Of a stretch of 64,000 bases of DNA, positions 9,585 to 20,422 are shown piece after piece. Under the pieces are notes generated by a model. It saw nothing but the letters and a program-made list of their open reading frames with translations, was not told where the DNA came from and ran no database searches. Each line of letters begins with the position of its first letter. Position 1 is the stretch's first letter. Source of the DNA: Thiopseudomonas alkaliphila (lineage in GTDB: Bacteria > Pseudomonadota > Gammaproteobacteria > Pseudomonadales > Pseudomonadaceae); contig NZ_CP012358.1 of NCBI RefSeq assembly GCF_001267175.1, positions 1 through 64,000 of the forward strand, given 5' to 3'. The position numbers and the translations under genes were made by a program.

Positions 9585-10913
9585 ATGCAAGTTTCCATCG
9601 AAAGCACCTCAGCCCTCGAGCGTCGTATGACCATTGGCGTACCAGCTGAGCGTCTTGAAGCTGAAATCACCAAGCGTCTGCAACAAACTGCGCGTCGTGC
9701 AAAAGTCCCGGGCTTCCGTCCAGGTAAAGTCCCTATGAATATTATCCGTCAGCGTTTTGGTGCCGATGCACGTCAAGAAGCGATGGGTGATCTGATTCAA
9801 CAAACTTTTTACGAAGCAGTGGTTGAGCAAAAAGTTAACCCTATTGGTCAGCCAAGCATCGAGTTACAAAAAAGTGATGACGCACTTGAGTACGTAGCGA
9901 CCTTTGAAGTATTACCAGAAGTAGAGATCACCGGTTTAGACAAAATTGCCGTAGAGCGCTTGAGCGCAACGGTTGAAGAGTCAGACTTAGACAACATGCT
10001 AGATGTACTGCGCAAGCAAAACACTCAGTTTGTAGCGGCTGATAAAGCAGCTGAAAATGGCGACCAACTGAAAATTGACTTTGTTGGCCGTATTGATGGC
10101 GAAGAGTTTGCCGGTGGCAGCGCTAAGGATATCCCTTTAGTGCTCGGTTCTGGCCGCATGATTCCTGGCTTTGAAGAAGGTCTAGTGGGCGCTAAGGCGG
10201 GTGAAGAGAAAATTGTTACACCGACTTTCCCAGAAGATTACCAAAATCTTGAGTTAGCTGGTAAAACTGCTGAATTCACCATTAAGGTAAATGCGGTTGA
10301 AGCACCAGAGCTGCCAGAGTTAAACGAAGAGTTCTTTAAAACTTTTGGCGTTAACGAAGGTGGTTTAGAAGGTTTCCGCGCTGAAGTTCGTAAGAATATG
10401 GAGCGTGAGTTAAATCAAGCGATTAAAGGCAAGGTAAAAACTCAAGTTATGGACGGTCTGCTGGAAACTAACCCAGTAGAAGTGCCTAAAGCACTGATTG
10501 CTAACGAAGTGAATCGTTTACGTGTACAAGCGGTTCAGCAGTTTGGCGGCAATATTAAGCCAGAGCAACTACCTGCCGAATTATTTGAAGAGCAAGCCAA
10601 ACGCCGCGTAACCTTAGGCTTATTAGTGGCTCAGGTGGTTAAGCAGTTTGAGCTGTCAGCTGATGAAGATCAGGTGCGTAGCATGATTGAAGAGCTAGCA
10701 GCAGCTTATCAGGAACCACAACAAGTCATCGACTGGTACTATAAAAACGAACAGCAGCTAGAAGAAGTTCGTGCAGTAGTATTAGAAGAGCAGGTGGTTA
10801 ATAAAGTATTAAGCGAAGCACAAGTAACAGATAAAGCGGTTGCTTACGAAGACGCGGTCAAGCCAGCTGAAACAGCGGTTGCAGAAGAAGCCCAAGAAGA
10901 GGTGGCCGAATAA
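9585..10913 (+). CDS. tig: Trigger factor chaperone
   Basis: A ribosome-associated chaperone and peptidyl-prolyl isomerase that meets nascent chains at the exit tunnel. The ribosome-binding signature GFRPGKVP is at residues 43-50. The FKBP-like domain spans about residues 150-235 ([32 protein letters not shown]), followed by the helical substrate-cradling C-terminal domain. The length is 442 aa and the tail is acidic. GAGG precedes ATG 9585. It heads the conserved tig-clpP-clpX-lon cluster and is separated from clpP by a strong hairpin. Confidence 0.97.
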   Translation: MQVSIESTSALERRMTIGVPAERLEAEITKRLQQTARRAKVPGFRPGKVPMNIIRQRFGADARQEAMGDLIQQTFYEAVVEQKVNPIGQPSIELQKSDDALEYVATFEVLPEVEITGLDKIAVERLSATVEESDLDNMLDVLRKQNTQFVAADKAAENGDQLKIDFVGRIDGEEFAGGSAKDIPLVLGSGRMIPGFEEGLVGAKAGEEKIVTPTFPEDYQNLELAGKTAEFTIKVNAVEAPELPELNEEFFKTFGVNEGGLEGFRAEVRKNMERELNQAIKGKVKTQVMDGLLETNPVEVPKALIANEVNRLRVQAVQQFGGNIKPEQLPAELFEEQAKRRVTLGLLVAQVVKQFELSADEDQVRSMIEELAAAYQEPQQVIDWYYKNEQQLEEVRAVVLEEQVVNKVLSEAQVTDKAVAYEDAVKPAETAVAEEAQEEVAE

Positions 10914-10953
10914 TTCGAGAGTGAATTATTTGCATGTTACTTTTAAGTCAAAC

Positions 10954-10990
10954 CATACAAGCTAGCCTAGTGCTAGCTTGTATGTTTTAG
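10954..10990 (+). terminator. Strong hairpin between tig and clpP
   Basis: A 13-bp perfect inverted repeat (10954-10966 with 10972-10984, 5-nt loop) is followed by TTTT. It lies 27 bp before the clpP start and most likely terminates or attenuates tig transcription, making clpP expression partly independent. Confidence 0.8.
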
Positions 10991-11010
10991 ACGTATTAAT
11001 CTCTGGAGTT

Positions 11011-11646
11011 ATGACGATGTCCTTGCATTCTGAATTTTTACCAAGCGCTGATGCCCAAGCCGCATTGGTGCCAATGGTTGTGGAGCAAACCAGCCGCGGT
11101 GAACGGTCCTATGATATTTATTCACGGCTCTTAAAAGAACGCGTGATTTTTTTAGTGGGACCAGTTGAAGATCATATGGCCAACTTGGTGGTGGCTCAGC
11201 TGTTATTTCTTGAAGCTGAGAATCCGGATAAAGATATTCATCTGTACATCAACTCACCAGGTGGTGTAGTGACTGCGGGTATGGCGATTTATGACACCAT
11301 GCAGTTTATTAAGCCCGATGTTTCAACCATCTGTATTGGTCAGGCGTGCAGTATGGGCGCGTTATTATTAGCCGGTGGTGCAGCAGGTAAGCGTCATTGT
11401 TTGCCTCACTCGCGGATGATGATTCACCAGCCACTAGGTGGCTTTAATGGGCAGGCTTCTGATATTGAAATTCATGCTCGGGAGATTTTAGCGATCCGTG
11501 AGCGTTTAAATCAGGTGCTGGCGCATCACACCGGTCAACCGCTTGAAGTCATTGCGAAAGACACTGATCGTGATAATTTTATGAATGCAGAAGAAGCGGC
11601 TAAGTACGGTTTAATTGACTCGGTAATTACTAAGCGCCCAGTTTAA
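11011..11646 (+). CDS. clpP: ATP-dependent Clp protease proteolytic subunit
   Basis: The serine-protease barrel that partners with ClpX or ClpA to degrade tagged and misfolded proteins in the cytoplasm. From this start the catalytic triad reads Ser114 ([10 protein letters not shown]), His139 ([10 protein letters not shown]) and Asp188. I chose ATG 11011, preceded by TGGAG. The frame is open back to 10978, but that would place the start inside the upstream terminator stem. The length is 211 aa. clpX follows 71 bp downstream. Confidence 0.97.
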   Translation: MTMSLHSEFLPSADAQAALVPMVVEQTSRGERSYDIYSRLLKERVIFLVGPVEDHMANLVVAQLLFLEAENPDKDIHLYINSPGGVVTAGMAIYDTMQFIKPDVSTICIGQACSMGALLLAGGAAGKRHCLPHSRMMIHQPLGGFNGQASDIEIHAREILAIRERLNQVLAHHTGQPLEVIAKDTDRDNFMNAEEAAKYGLIDSVITKRPV

Positions 11647-11717
11647 CTGGCAACAGGCTTGAAATAAGCGCCAAGCGCCTCAAAGTTACCTACATCCTTA
11701 GTTAATGGAAAAAGTAA

Positions 11718-12977
11718 ATGACTGACACAACCAACAGTGAAGATGAAAAATTACTTTACTGCACTTTTTGCGGTAAAAGTCAGCATGAAGTTCGTAAGCT
11801 TATTGCAGGGCCGTCGGTCTTTATTTGTGATGAATGCGTAGACTTATGTAATGACATTATTCGTGAAGAGGCAGCCGCTAAAGTAGAGAGCGACAGCGAA
11901 AGTAAACTGCCATCTCCTGCCGAAATTGCCCAAACCTTGGATCAATATGTCATTGCTCAAGAGCAGGCGAAAAAAGTGTTGGCAGTGGCGGTCTATAATC
12001 ATTACAAACGCTTGCGCAGCCATACGGCAAAAGATGGGGTGGAGTTAGGCAAAAGTAATATTTTGCTCATCGGGCCTACTGGTTCCGGTAAAACCTTGCT
12101 TGCAGAAACCCTCGCGCGCTTACTTAATGTGCCTTTTACCATGGCCGATGCCACCACCTTAACTGAGGCGGGGTATGTGGGTGAAGACGTAGAAAATATC
12201 ATTCAGAAGCTCTTAATGAAGTGCGACTATGATGTGGAAAAAGCGCAGATGGGCATTATCTATATTGACGAGATTGATAAAATTTCGCGCAAATCAGATA
12301 ACCCATCGATTACGCGAGACGTATCCGGTGAGGGTGTGCAGCAAGCCTTACTGAAATTAATTGAAGGCACGGTCGCATCGATTCCACCCCAAGGTGGTCG
12401 TAAACATCCACAGCAAGAGTTTTTGCAAGTAGATACGAAGAATATTTTATTTATTTGTGGCGGTGCTTTTGCTGGAATCGAAAAAGTTATTCAGCAACGC
12501 TCAGAAAAAGGCGGTATTGGTTTTCATGCACAGGTAAAAAGTTCTGATGTAGTTAAGCCTATTGGCGAAACGCTGCGTGAAATTGAAACTGAGGATTTAA
12601 TTAAATTCGGCTTAATTCCTGAGTTTGTTGGACGCTTACCGGTGGTGGCGACTTTGCAAGAGTTGGATGAAGCGGCATTAATTCAAATTCTAACCGAGCC
12701 TAAAAATGCGCTAACTAAGCAGTATGCAAAGCTGTTTGAGATGGAAGGAGTGGATCTAGAGTTCACACCAGAGGCACTTTCAGCGATTGCTAAACAAGCG
12801 TTAGAGCGCAAGATTGGTGCTCGTGGTTTACGATCAATCGTAGAGAATGCGCTGCTTGATAGTATGTTTGAAATTCCTTCTACTACTGATGTGGCGAAAG
12901 TGGTGGTGGATGAAAAAGTCATCACGGATAAACAAAAGCCTGCCTTTATTGCAGCTGCAGCAGTGAAAGAAGCGTAA
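11718..12977 (+). CDS. clpX: ATP-dependent Clp protease ATP-binding subunit ClpX
   Basis: An AAA+ unfoldase that recognises substrates (including SsrA-tagged proteins, linking it to smpB in this window) and threads them into ClpP. The N-terminal zinc-binding domain has Cys15, Cys18, Cys37 and Cys40. Walker A is GPTGSGKT near residue 117, Walker B is [10 protein letters not shown], and the GIGFHAQV segment contains the IGF loop that docks on ClpP. It is 419 aa long. A terminator follows. Confidence 0.97.
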   Translation: MTDTTNSEDEKLLYCTFCGKSQHEVRKLIAGPSVFICDECVDLCNDIIREEAAAKVESDSESKLPSPAEIAQTLDQYVIAQEQAKKVLAVAVYNHYKRLRSHTAKDGVELGKSNILLIGPTGSGKTLLAETLARLLNVPFTMADATTLTEAGYVGEDVENIIQKLLMKCDYDVEKAQMGIIYIDEIDKISRKSDNPSITRDVSGEGVQQALLKLIEGTVASIPPQGGRKHPQQEFLQVDTKNILFICGGAFAGIEKVIQQRSEKGGIGFHAQVKSSDVVKPIGETLREIETEDLIKFGLIPEFVGRLPVVATLQELDEAALIQILTEPKNALTKQYAKLFEMEGVDLEFTPEALSAIAKQALERKIGARGLRSIVENALLDSMFEIPSTTDVAKVVVDEKVITDKQKPAFIAAAAVKEA

Positions 12978-13003
12978 TTGCGATTACTGATACTGCGATC
13001 AAT

Positions 13004-13028
13004 AAAAGGGCCCTAGAGGCCCTTTTGT
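13004..13028 (+). terminator. Terminator after clpX
   Basis: A 9-bp stem (13004-13012 with 13018-13026, loop CTAGA) has A- and T-rich flanks and separates clpX from the lon promoter. Confidence 0.85.
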
Positions 13029-13044
13029 TATTTAAACGCCTAGC

Positions 13045-13073
13045 CTTGTAATGCATGGTAGCAGCCCCCATGT
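13045..13073 (+). promoter_or_regulatory. Candidate heat-shock (sigma-32-type) promoter for lon
   Basis: CTTGTAA at 13045-13051 and CCCCAT at 13066-13071 are separated by 14 bp, close to the sigma-32 consensus (CTTGAAA, then CCCCATNT). The start codon of lon is 55 bp downstream. lon is a known heat-shock gene in related bacteria; use of this site here is inferred. Confidence 0.6.
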
Positions 13074-13125
13074 ACTAGCTAAGTCCGACTAATTTTTAGG
13101 CGAAAAATCGCTATCGAGTATTAAT

Positions 13126-15534
13126 ATGAAGACAACAATAGAGTTACCTTTATTGCCATTGCGGGATGTGGTGGTGTATCCGCATATGGTTATCCCACTG
13201 TTTGTCGGAAGAGCTAAATCGATTGCTGCGTTAGAGCAGGCGATGCAAGGTGAGAAGCAAGTATTTCTCGTGGCTCAACGTAACCCAAGTGAAGATGACC
13301 CACAGTTAGAACAGATTTATGACATTGGCTGTGTGGCTAATGTGCTGCAGTTTTTAAAATTACCCGATGGCACGGTTAAAGTGCTGGTCGAGGGTAGCTA
13401 TCGCGCTGCTTTAGAGTCGATTGAAGATATCGCTGAGCCAGAAACTGAGTACAGTTTAGCTACCGTACAGTTGCTAGATGAAGCAGAACCGGTGGCGATA
13501 GAAGATGATGTGCTGCGTCGCACCTTGTTGGAGCAGTTTGAGCAGTACGCACAAAACAGTAAAAAAGTGCCTGGCGAAGTCTTAAGCGGTATTCAAGACA
13601 TTAGCGAAACCAGTCAGCTGGCCGATAATATTGCCATGCACTTGAATTTGCGTTTAGAGCAAAAGCAAGAAGCTTTAGCTACTCTTGATCTAACCCGTCG
13701 CGTTGAGTTACTGCTAGGCTTGCTCGATGCGGAGCTGGAGTTAGTGCAGATCGAAAAGCGCATTCGGGCACGAGTTAAAAAGCAAATGGAGCGCAGCCAG
13801 CGCGAGTATTATCTGAATGAGCAGATGAAAGCTATTCAGAAGGAGCTTGGTGAAGGCGAAGACGGGCAGAGTGAAATTGATGAGCTACGCAAGCGCATCG
13901 ATGAGTCTGGCATGTCAGAAGAGGCGTTGAAAAAAGCCAATGCTGAGCTGAAAAAACTACAGCAGATGTCACCGATGTCTGCTGAGGCCACGGTGGTGCG
14001 TTCTTACATTGAGTGGTTGGTGAACGTGCCGTGGAAGGCAAAAAGTCGAGTACGTCATGACCTAGAGCGTGCAGAGCAGATTCTAGATGCCGACCATTAT
14101 GGTTTGGAAGAAGTGAAAGAGCGTATTCTTGAGTATTTAGCCGTGCAAAAACGGGTGAAAAAACTCAAAGGGCCGGTGCTGTGTTTAGTTGGACCACCAG
14201 GTGTGGGTAAAACCTCGCTGGCCGAATCGATTGCCCGCTCCACGAACCGTAAATACATTCGAATGGCTTTAGGTGGTGTGCGGGATGAGTCAGAGATTCG
14301 TGGGCATCGCCGCACGTATATTGGTTCTATGCCAGGGCGTATTATTCAGCGCTTAGCTAAAGCTGAGGTGCGTAACCCATTATTTTTGTTAGACGAAATC
14401 GACAAAATGGGGATGGATATGCGAGGCGATCCGGCATCAGCGATGTTGGAAGTGCTAGATCCTGAGCAAAATAGTGCCTTTAACGACCATTATTTAGAGG
14501 TTGATTACGATCTTTCAGATGTGATGTTTGTCTGTACCGCTAACTCAATGAACATTCCTCCAGCGCTATTAGACCGGATGGAAGTGATCCGTTTATCAGG
14601 CTACACCGAAGATGAAAAGCTAAATATTGCCCAGAAATATTTGGTGAAAAAACAGGCTGAAAATAACGGATTAAAGGCGACAGAGGTAACGATTACTGAA
14701 GCTGCGTTGTTAGATATTATTCGTTACTACACCCGTGAGGCCGGGGTGCGTGGACTGGAGCGAGAAATTGCTAAAGTGTGTCGCAAAGTAGTTAAGGAAG
14801 CAGCGAGTCAGAAGAAAATAGCGGTCACTGTTGATAGTGAGCAACTGGAGCACTATTTAGGCGTACGTAAATACCGCTATGGTGTAGCTGAAGAGCAAGA
14901 TCAAATTGGCCAAGTAACAGGCTTAGCTTGGACACAAGTGGGCGGTGAGCTATTAACCATCGAAACTGCAGTGATTCCAGGTAAAGGTCAGTTGATTAAA
15001 ACCGGCTCCTTAGGTGAGGTCATGGTAGAGTCAATGACGGCTGCATTAACAGTGGTCAGAAGTCGTGCTCAGGTGTTAGGATTAGCGCCGAATTTTTATG
15101 AAAAACAAGATGTGCACTTTCATATGCCTGAAGGGGCTACACCTAAAGATGGGCCTAGCGCTGGGATTGGAATGTGCACAGCTTTAGTCTCTGCACTGAC
15201 TAAAATTCCAGTGCGAGCGGATGTTGCCATGACCGGTGAAATCACCTTGCGTGGTGAGGTGTTGGCCATTGGTGGTTTGAAAGAGAAGCTACTAGCAGCG
15301 CATAGAGGTGGAATTAAGACGGTCATTATTCCCCATGACAATATTAAGGATTTAAAAGAAATCCCTGAGCTTGTTAAAGCAGACTTAGACATTAAGCCTG
15401 TGAAGTGGATTGATGAGGTGTTAGAGATTGCATTGCAATATTTACCAGAACCTTTGCCAGAAGCAGCGGAACTGGTTGCGTCTGATGACGTGACCGTGGA
15501 TAATTCATCCACCAAATCACTCAGCAGGCATTAA
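13126..15534 (+). CDS. lon: ATP-dependent protease La (Lon)
   Basis: A cytoplasmic AAA+ serine protease that degrades damaged and regulatory proteins. The order is the N-terminal LON substrate domain (starting [20 protein letters not shown]), a coiled coil around residues 220-290, and the AAA+ domain with Walker [10 protein letters not shown] near residue 356 and [10 protein letters not shown]. The C-terminal protease has Ser678 in PKDGPSAG and the paired Lys near residue 721 in [10 protein letters not shown]. It is 802 aa long, full-length for LonA. A heat-shock-like promoter lies upstream and hupB follows, as in other pseudomonads and enterics. Confidence 0.97.
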   Translation: MKTTIELPLLPLRDVVVYPHMVIPLFVGRAKSIAALEQAMQGEKQVFLVAQRNPSEDDPQLEQIYDIGCVANVLQFLKLPDGTVKVLVEGSYRAALESIEDIAEPETEYSLATVQLLDEAEPVAIEDDVLRRTLLEQFEQYAQNSKKVPGEVLSGIQDISETSQLADNIAMHLNLRLEQKQEALATLDLTRRVELLLGLLDAELELVQIEKRIRARVKKQMERSQREYYLNEQMKAIQKELGEGEDGQSEIDELRKRIDESGMSEEALKKANAELKKLQQMSPMSAEATVVRSYIEWLVNVPWKAKSRVRHDLERAEQILDADHYGLEEVKERILEYLAVQKRVKKLKGPVLCLVGPPGVGKTSLAESIARSTNRKYIRMALGGVRDESEIRGHRRTYIGSMPGRIIQRLAKAEVRNPLFLLDEIDKMGMDMRGDPASAMLEVLDPEQNSAFNDHYLEVDYDLSDVMFVCTANSMNIPPALLDRMEVIRLSGYTEDEKLNIAQKYLVKKQAENNGLKATEVTITEAALLDIIRYYTREAGVRGLEREIAKVCRKVVKEAASQKKIAVTVDSEQLEHYLGVRKYRYGVAEEQDQIGQVTGLAWTQVGGELLTIETAVIPGKGQLIKTGSLGEVMVESMTAALTVVRSRAQVLGLAPNFYEKQDVHFHMPEGATPKDGPSAGIGMCTALVSALTKIPVRADVAMTGEITLRGEVLAIGGLKEKLLAAHRGGIKTVIIPHDNIKDLKEIPELVKADLDIKPVKWIDEVLEIALQYLPEPLPEAAELVASDDVTVDNSSTKSLSRH

Positions 15535-15676
15535 GAGATTGAGTGGAAAGATCGTGAGTTGGGGATACAGCGCTTAGTCTGTTGTCACCTACTTGAGTAG
15601 TTGCTTTAATAGCATGGTTACGCCAGACTACTGAAAATTTACTATTTTAAATATATAGAGTTTAAGGGGATTTAGA

Positions 15677-15949
15677 GTGAATAAGTCAGAATTAATTGAA
15701 CAGGTTGCAATCTCTGCGGATATCCCAAAAGCTGTTGCAGGACGCGCGCTAGATGCAGTTATTTCATCTATTACCAATGCACTAAAGGAAGGCGATTCAG
15801 TCGTTTTGGTTGGTTTTGGTACTTTCTCAGTTAAAGAGCGTGCTGCACGTACTGGCCGCAACCCACAAACAGGTAAGCCAATTGAAATTGCAGCAGCCAA
15901 TATTCCAGGCTTTAAAGCAGGTAAATCACTAAAAGATGCTGTTAACTAA
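15677..15949 (+). CDS. hupB: DNA-binding protein HU-beta
   Basis: A small nucleoid protein that bends DNA non-specifically. The 90-residue sequence has the full HU fold, including [20 protein letters not shown] and [22 protein letters not shown], which contains the DNA-binding arm with its Pro. The start is GTG 15677 with an AAGGGG site upstream; no ATG fits the conserved N-terminus MNKSELIE. It follows lon and has its own strong terminator. Confidence 0.96.
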   Translation: MNKSELIEQVAISADIPKAVAGRALDAVISSITNALKEGDSVVLVGFGTFSVKERAARTGRNPQTGKPIEIAAANIPGFKAGKSLKDAVN

Positions 15950-16035
15950 TTTTAACGCGTCTGTTGCTCGCTAAAGTTTTACTGTTTTAATAAGTGCTTA
16001 CTTAACTAAAATTTGTAATGCTTCATGAGCCAATT

Positions 16036-16063
16036 AAGGCGCATCCATGGATGCGCCTTTTTT
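16036..16063 (+). terminator. Terminator after hupB
   Basis: A 20-bp perfect palindrome (16038-16057, tip CATG) with AA/TT flanks is followed by a T-run. It lies inside the spurious 5' extension of the ppiD frame, which argues against starting ppiD upstream of it. Confidence 0.9.
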
Positions 16064-16111
16064 GTATGTAGACTGAGTTTATTTACGCCTTACCACGCTG
16101 CTGGGGGATGC

Positions 16112-17983
16112 ATGCTGCAACGAATTAGAGACAATTCATCCGGTTGGGTTACCAAAGCTATTATTGGTGTAATTGCTGTTTTATTATCCTTTACTGGGTT
16201 TGAAGCGATTGTTAGCTCCATGAGTGACAAAAATGTCGCTGCTAAAGTAAATGGTGTAGAAATTACCCAAAGTGAGCTGCTAGATGCCACTGAAATGCAG
16301 CGTCAAGAGATTGCACGTCAGTTTGGTAATGAAATTGATATTAACTTAATAGATAGTAATTTACTGCGGCAGGCTGCGTTAGAAAGCTTAATTGCTCGTG
16401 AGTTACAGCTACAGGCCACCCAAACGGCAAAGATTGAGTTTTCGCCTCAGTTGCTTGATCGCTATATATTGTTGACGCCAGAGTTTCAGGTTAATGGTGC
16501 TTTTGATAAACAGCGCTTTGAGCAGATCTTGCAGCGACTGGGTTACTCTCCTTTGCAGTACCGTCAAGCATTAACTCAAGACTTAAAAATCAACTTATTA
16601 CAGGCCGGTATCGCTGGTAGTGAGTTTGCAACGACTCAAGAAGTGCAAGCTTTTGCCAAGCTTGATCGACAGACACGTGACTTTTCATATCAAATCATAA
16701 AGGCTGATCCAAGCCAGCAAAGCATTGATGACGATGCAATTGAGCAGTATTACCAGGCACATCCTGAACGTTTTAATACGATGGAGTCTGCCGTGGTGGA
16801 GTACTTAGAACTCAATAAGTCGGATTTTTTTGATGGAGTGGAAGTCAGCGATGAGGAGCTGCAAGAGGCCTATCATAAAGAAATCGCCAATTTAGTCGAG
16901 CAACGTCAAGCGGCGCATATTCTATTTGCCGCCAATGATAAAGAGTCATTTGTACAGGCAGAAGAAAAAGCGCAAGCAGCGTATGAGCGTTTACAAGCCG
17001 GTGAAGATTTTGCTGAACTAGCCAAGGCACAGTCTGATGATATGGGAACCGCCGATGATGGTGGAGACTTAGGCTTTAATGGTAAAGGCATTTTTGAAGC
17101 TTCTTTTGAAACAGCGCTTTACAGTCTGAAACCAGGCGAAGTTTCAGCGCCGGTTCAAACTGCCGATGGCTGGCATCTGATTAAACTATTAGATGTCCAA
17201 AAGCCTGAGGTACCTAGTTTTGAGCAGTTGAAGGTACAGTTAACCAGTAAGTTAAAGCAAGATCGGGTAGAGCAATACTTTGTCGAGGCGCGCCAAGACT
17301 TAGAAAATGCCGTGTATGAAGCAGCAGACTTGCAACAACCTGCGCAAGATTTAGGCTTAACAGTTAAGCTTGCAGAGCAAGTTACCCGCGAAGGTGAGGC
17401 AGAAGGTATCTTTGCTAACCGCCAAGTCTTACAAGCAGTATTTAGTCCAGAAGTGTTAGAAGATGGGCTAAATAGTGCAGTGATTGAGCTGGATCCTGAA
17501 ACAGCAGTTGTGGTGCATATTAAAGAGCACAAATTACCTGAGCTTAAGCCTTTAGCTGAAGTGAAAGAGCAGATTAAGCAGCAGCTGACCCAAGAAGCAG
17601 CCGCCGCGGCAGCGAAGCAGCAAGGAGAGCAGCAACTAGAGCGATTAATCAGCAACCAGCAACGTGTTGAAGGCAATGAGTGGAAAGTGCATGAGGCAGC
17701 CCCGCGTAATTTAGAAGGGGTGCCCTTTGAGATTCTGCAGGCCGTCTTTAAGCAGCAGCGTCCTGCCGTTAATCAGCCAAGCTTTGCAGGTTTGGCGCTA
17801 AATAACGGCGACTATGCGCTAATTCAACTCAAAGGAGTGGGTGAGGTTGAGCAATCCCTAACGGATGAGCAGTTAGAGGCTTTACGTAATGCCTTGGCTG
17901 CGCGCAAAGGTAAAGACAGCTTTGCCGCTTTCACTACTCAGCTGCAAAAAGATGCAAAAATTAAATACCTTGAGGCTAAATAA
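16112..17983 (+). CDS. ppiD: Periplasmic folding chaperone PpiD
   Basis: An inner-membrane-anchored periplasmic chaperone near the Sec translocon. From ATG 16112 (GGGGGA site 4-9 nt upstream) the protein starts MLQRIRDNSSGWVTKAI, with a single membrane helix at about residues 12-35. A SurA-like N-domain follows, then a parvulin domain at about residues 264-355 (QAAHILFA, GGDLGFNGKG, ADGWHLIKLLD) and a large C-terminal region. The frame is open back to 16025, but that extension runs through the hupB terminator and would bury the signal anchor. The length is 623 aa. It is the last gene of the lon-hupB-ppiD block. Confidence 0.94.
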   Translation: MLQRIRDNSSGWVTKAIIGVIAVLLSFTGFEAIVSSMSDKNVAAKVNGVEITQSELLDATEMQRQEIARQFGNEIDINLIDSNLLRQAALESLIARELQLQATQTAKIEFSPQLLDRYILLTPEFQVNGAFDKQRFEQILQRLGYSPLQYRQALTQDLKINLLQAGIAGSEFATTQEVQAFAKLDRQTRDFSYQIIKADPSQQSIDDDAIEQYYQAHPERFNTMESAVVEYLELNKSDFFDGVEVSDEELQEAYHKEIANLVEQRQAAHILFAANDKESFVQAEEKAQAAYERLQAGEDFAELAKAQSDDMGTADDGGDLGFNGKGIFEASFETALYSLKPGEVSAPVQTADGWHLIKLLDVQKPEVPSFEQLKVQLTSKLKQDRVEQYFVEARQDLENAVYEAADLQQPAQDLGLTVKLAEQVTREGEAEGIFANRQVLQAVFSPEVLEDGLNSAVIELDPETAVVVHIKEHKLPELKPLAEVKEQIKQQLTQEAAAAAAKQQGEQQLERLISNQQRVEGNEWKVHEAAPRNLEGVPFEILQAVFKQQRPAVNQPSFAGLALNNGDYALIQLKGVGEVEQSLTDEQLEALRNALAARKGKDSFAAFTTQLQKDAKIKYLEAK

Positions 17984-18013
17984 ATCAGCTACTGATTAAC
18001 TCAGGTATCCCCT

Positions 18014-18048
18014 AAACCCGTCGGTCAGTCATAGCCGACGGGTTTTTT
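18014..18048 (+). terminator. Terminator after ppiD
   Basis: An 11-bp stem (18014-18024 with 18035-18045) is followed by a T-run. The next gene is convergent and ends 8 bp away. Confidence 0.88.
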
Positions 18049-18055
18049 ATTGGCC

Positions 18056-18310
18056 TCAGTTATCCGTTGTTTGTGTGAGAAACTCAGCTAACAGCTCGGT
18101 GGGAATACTATGTTTAGGGCAGAGCACGCATTGTTGGCTATCAGGATCAAAGCGAATAAATGCTTGGTGCTTTTCTAACGCACGGCGTGCGGCAGTTAAG
18201 CGTTGCGCTAGTGGGGTTTCATCACCATTATCAGTGCCTTCGCGGGTAACAAAGTCTTCTAGTAAACAGGTTAAGGTATCTTCTTCTAGCAGTTGGTAAG
18301 GAATAAGCAT
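18056..18310 (-). CDS. YheU/UPF0270 family protein
   Basis: This small uncharacterised protein (84 aa) begins MLIPYQLLEEDTLTCLLEDF and contains VTREGTDNGDETPLAQRL, the strongly conserved core of the UPF0270 (YheU) family. No catalytic function is established for the family. It lies 6 bp downstream of the FMN reductase gene on the same strand and is probably co-transcribed with it. Two cysteines sit close together in QQCVLCPKH. Confidence 0.85.
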   Translation of the reverse strand: MLIPYQLLEEDTLTCLLEDFVTREGTDNGDETPLAQRLTAARRALEKHQAFIRFDPDSQQCVLCPKHSIPTELLAEFLTQTTDN

Positions 18311-18316
18311 GCTAGA

Positions 18317-18913
18317 TCACATTCCAGTGGCAAAGTTGGGCTGCTGTTGCAAGAGTGCTTCGCGAATCGGCGTTAAAGCCGTGGCATACGCGTGCAGTAT
18401 TTTGAGGGCATAGTCAGCGCGAGTGCGAATGCGTTGGTCAGCATCGGACTCAGGTTCTGCTTGATTAAGCACTGTTTCGACTTGGCGAATAATCAGATGC
18501 TCTGGAATATAGCCAATGCGGCAATTTTTATAGCCAGAGGCACGCAGCTCACTGATTGGGTAAGCGCCGCCGACTCCAGCAGAAATACCAACTAGTAAAG
18601 TGGCTTTGTGTCCAAGTAACGCCTGATTAGCATATAAAAAGAAGTTTTTAATCGCTGGGGCAGCCATGCCGTGCCACTCAGGGCTAATCACAATGAGCGC
18701 CTCTGCTTTGCAGAGTTGTTGCTCAATCACTGGCCAGCGCTGTTGGCTATCTTCGCTGGGCCACAAGGGCAGTGGGTCTCCGCCAAGATCAATCAGTTGG
18801 CTGTCAGGGCTAGCAATTTGTAGTGCTTGGCTGCGGGCTAATAAGTATTGGGCAACTTTTTTAGATTGGCTGTCTGGGCGGCCAGAGCCGGCAATCACGG
18901 CGAGATTTAACAT
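18317..18913 (-). CDS. NADPH-dependent FMN reductase-family flavoprotein
   Basis: A 198-residue flavodoxin-like reductase. The N-terminus LAVIAGSGRPDSQSKKVAQY binds FMN phosphate in this family, and VISPEWHGMAAPAIKNFF is the conserved flavin-contacting loop. Relatives include ChrR- and azoreductase-type quinone or chromate reductases. The physiological substrate cannot be read from sequence. It is translated upstream of the YheU-like gene and is divergent from the antiporter, sharing a 154-bp intergenic region with a small palindrome at 19000-19013. Confidence 0.82.
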   Translation of the reverse strand: MLNLAVIAGSGRPDSQSKKVAQYLLARSQALQIASPDSQLIDLGGDPLPLWPSEDSQQRWPVIEQQLCKAEALIVISPEWHGMAAPAIKNFFLYANQALLGHKATLLVGISAGVGGAYPISELRASGYKNCRIGYIPEHLIIRQVETVLNQAEPESDADQRIRTRADYALKILHAYATALTPIREALLQQQPNFATGM

Positions 18914-18999
18914 GAATAACTCCTGTTACAGCAAAAATGGCATAAGCCTCGTATCATAAGCGCTGTTCTGTAACCTCAGGCTAGAAATTGTAAGTATTT

Positions 19000-19013
19000 T
19001 TGACAGCTTTGTC
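19000..19013. promoter_or_regulatory. Palindrome TGACA-N4-TGTCA between divergent genes
   Basis: A perfect 5-bp inverted repeat with a 4-nt spacer overlaps a TTGACA hexamer (18999-19004). It lies between the FMN reductase (minus) and the antiporter (plus). It could be a regulator-binding site; no matching regulator gene is adjacent. Confidence 0.35.
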
Positions 19014-19067
19014 AGAATCACGCAAAGTAGCGGCCTTCTGCAAAACTAATAAGCAATTGGGGAACTT

Positions 19068-20399
19068 ATGAACGCAGTTATTGTAGCGGTTGGCATTATG
19101 CTGGTGCTGAGCCTATGCCGAGTCCATGTTGTGGTGTCGTTGATTATTGGCGCATTGGCTGGTGGCTTAATGGGAGGCCTTGGCATGAAGGGCACCTTAG
19201 ATGCCTTTAATGAAGGTCTTGGCGGCGGGGCGCAGATTGCCTTGTCGTATGCCTTACTCGGTGCTTTTGCTGTGGCAATTAGCAAATCAGGAATTGCCGA
19301 CGCCTTGGCGGCACGGGTACTGAAAATGATTGGCCGAGAAGATGGTAAAGGTGAGTTAGCCGTTAAGTGGATGCTGATTGGGGTACTCTTGGTAGCAGCT
19401 ATTGCCTCACAAAACTTATTACCGATCCATATTGCGTTTATTCCATTGCTCGTTCCGCCATTGGTGTTGGTCATGTCGCGCTTACAGCTGGACCGTCGTT
19501 TGGTCGCTTGCGTGCTGACCTTTGGCTTAATCACGGCTTATATGTTTTTACCGGTAGGCTTTGGTGGCATTTTCTTGAAAAATGTTTTGTTAGGTAGTGT
19601 CGAAAAAAGCGGTTTAGATATTCAAGGCCTTAATGTTATGCAGGCCATGGGCATTCCGGCGTTGGGCATGCTGATCGGCTTATTAACCGCTGTGTTTATT
19701 ACCTATCGCAAAAAGCGTGTATACGCCTTACCTGAAGCCTCAGTTAGTGTTACGGCTAATTCAGAGACAGCGCCTAGTTATAATGCTAAGTCGTTATTGG
19801 CTGCCGGTGGTGCGGTGGTCATTGCGTTTGTTACGCAGCTTTGGGCTGATTCGATGATTATTGGTGCTTTAGCCGGTTTTGTATTTTTCTCAGTGATGGG
19901 GGTGGTGCGCTGGAAAGAGACTGATGATCTTTTTACTGAAGGCATGAAAATGATGGCCATGATTGGTTTTATCATGATCGCTGCCGCAGGCTTTGCCCAA
20001 GTGTTGAAAGCCACTGGAGAAGTACAAACGCTGGTCGATGCATCGGTTGAGTGGATTGGTGAAAGTAAAGCAATTGGTGCCATGTTGATGCTGCTAGTTG
20101 GCTTATTAGTGACTATGGGGATTGGCTCGTCATTTTCCACCGTACCCATTATTGCAGTTATTTTTGTACCATTGGCTATGCAATTAGGTTTTAGCCCTTT
20201 AGCCATCTTAAGCATTGTTGGGACTGCAGGTGCGTTGGGGGATGCAGGTTCACCTGCCTCTGACTCTACCCTTGGCCCAACTTCTGGGTTAAATATTGAT
20301 GGGCAGCATAACCACATTTGGGACACCGTAGTGCCAACCTTTATTCACTATAATATTCCTTTGTTAGTCTTTGGCTGGATTGCCGCGATGGTGCTTTAA
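19068..20399 (+). CDS. Na+/H+ antiporter-family membrane transporter
   Basis: A 443-residue polytopic inner-membrane protein with roughly 10-12 hydrophobic helices. The N-terminus [20 protein letters not shown] and the internal segments [21 protein letters not shown] and [18 protein letters not shown] match the NhaC/YuiF-like family annotated as Na+/H+ antiporters. Some members of this wider group carry amino acids such as histidine instead, so the ion specificity is uncertain. GGGGAA precedes the ATG. It appears monocistronic with a strong terminator. Confidence 0.8.
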   Translation: MNAVIVAVGIMLVLSLCRVHVVVSLIIGALAGGLMGGLGMKGTLDAFNEGLGGGAQIALSYALLGAFAVAISKSGIADALAARVLKMIGREDGKGELAVKWMLIGVLLVAAIASQNLLPIHIAFIPLLVPPLVLVMSRLQLDRRLVACVLTFGLITAYMFLPVGFGGIFLKNVLLGSVEKSGLDIQGLNVMQAMGIPALGMLIGLLTAVFITYRKKRVYALPEASVSVTANSETAPSYNAKSLLAAGGAVVIAFVTQLWADSMIIGALAGFVFFSVMGVVRWKETDDLFTEGMKMMAMIGFIMIAAAGFAQVLKATGEVQTLVDASVEWIGESKAIGAMLMLLVGLLVTMGIGSSFSTVPIIAVIFVPLAMQLGFSPLAILSIVGTAGALGDAGSPASDSTLGPTSGLNIDGQHNHIWDTVVPTFIHYNIPLLVFGWIAAMVL

Positions 20400-20422
20400 T
20401 TTCGCACGGTATGCGCTCTGCC

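Noticed and set aside
16025..16111. Longer N-terminus for ppiD
   Set aside because: The extension translates the hupB terminator hairpin and places extra residues before the signal anchor.
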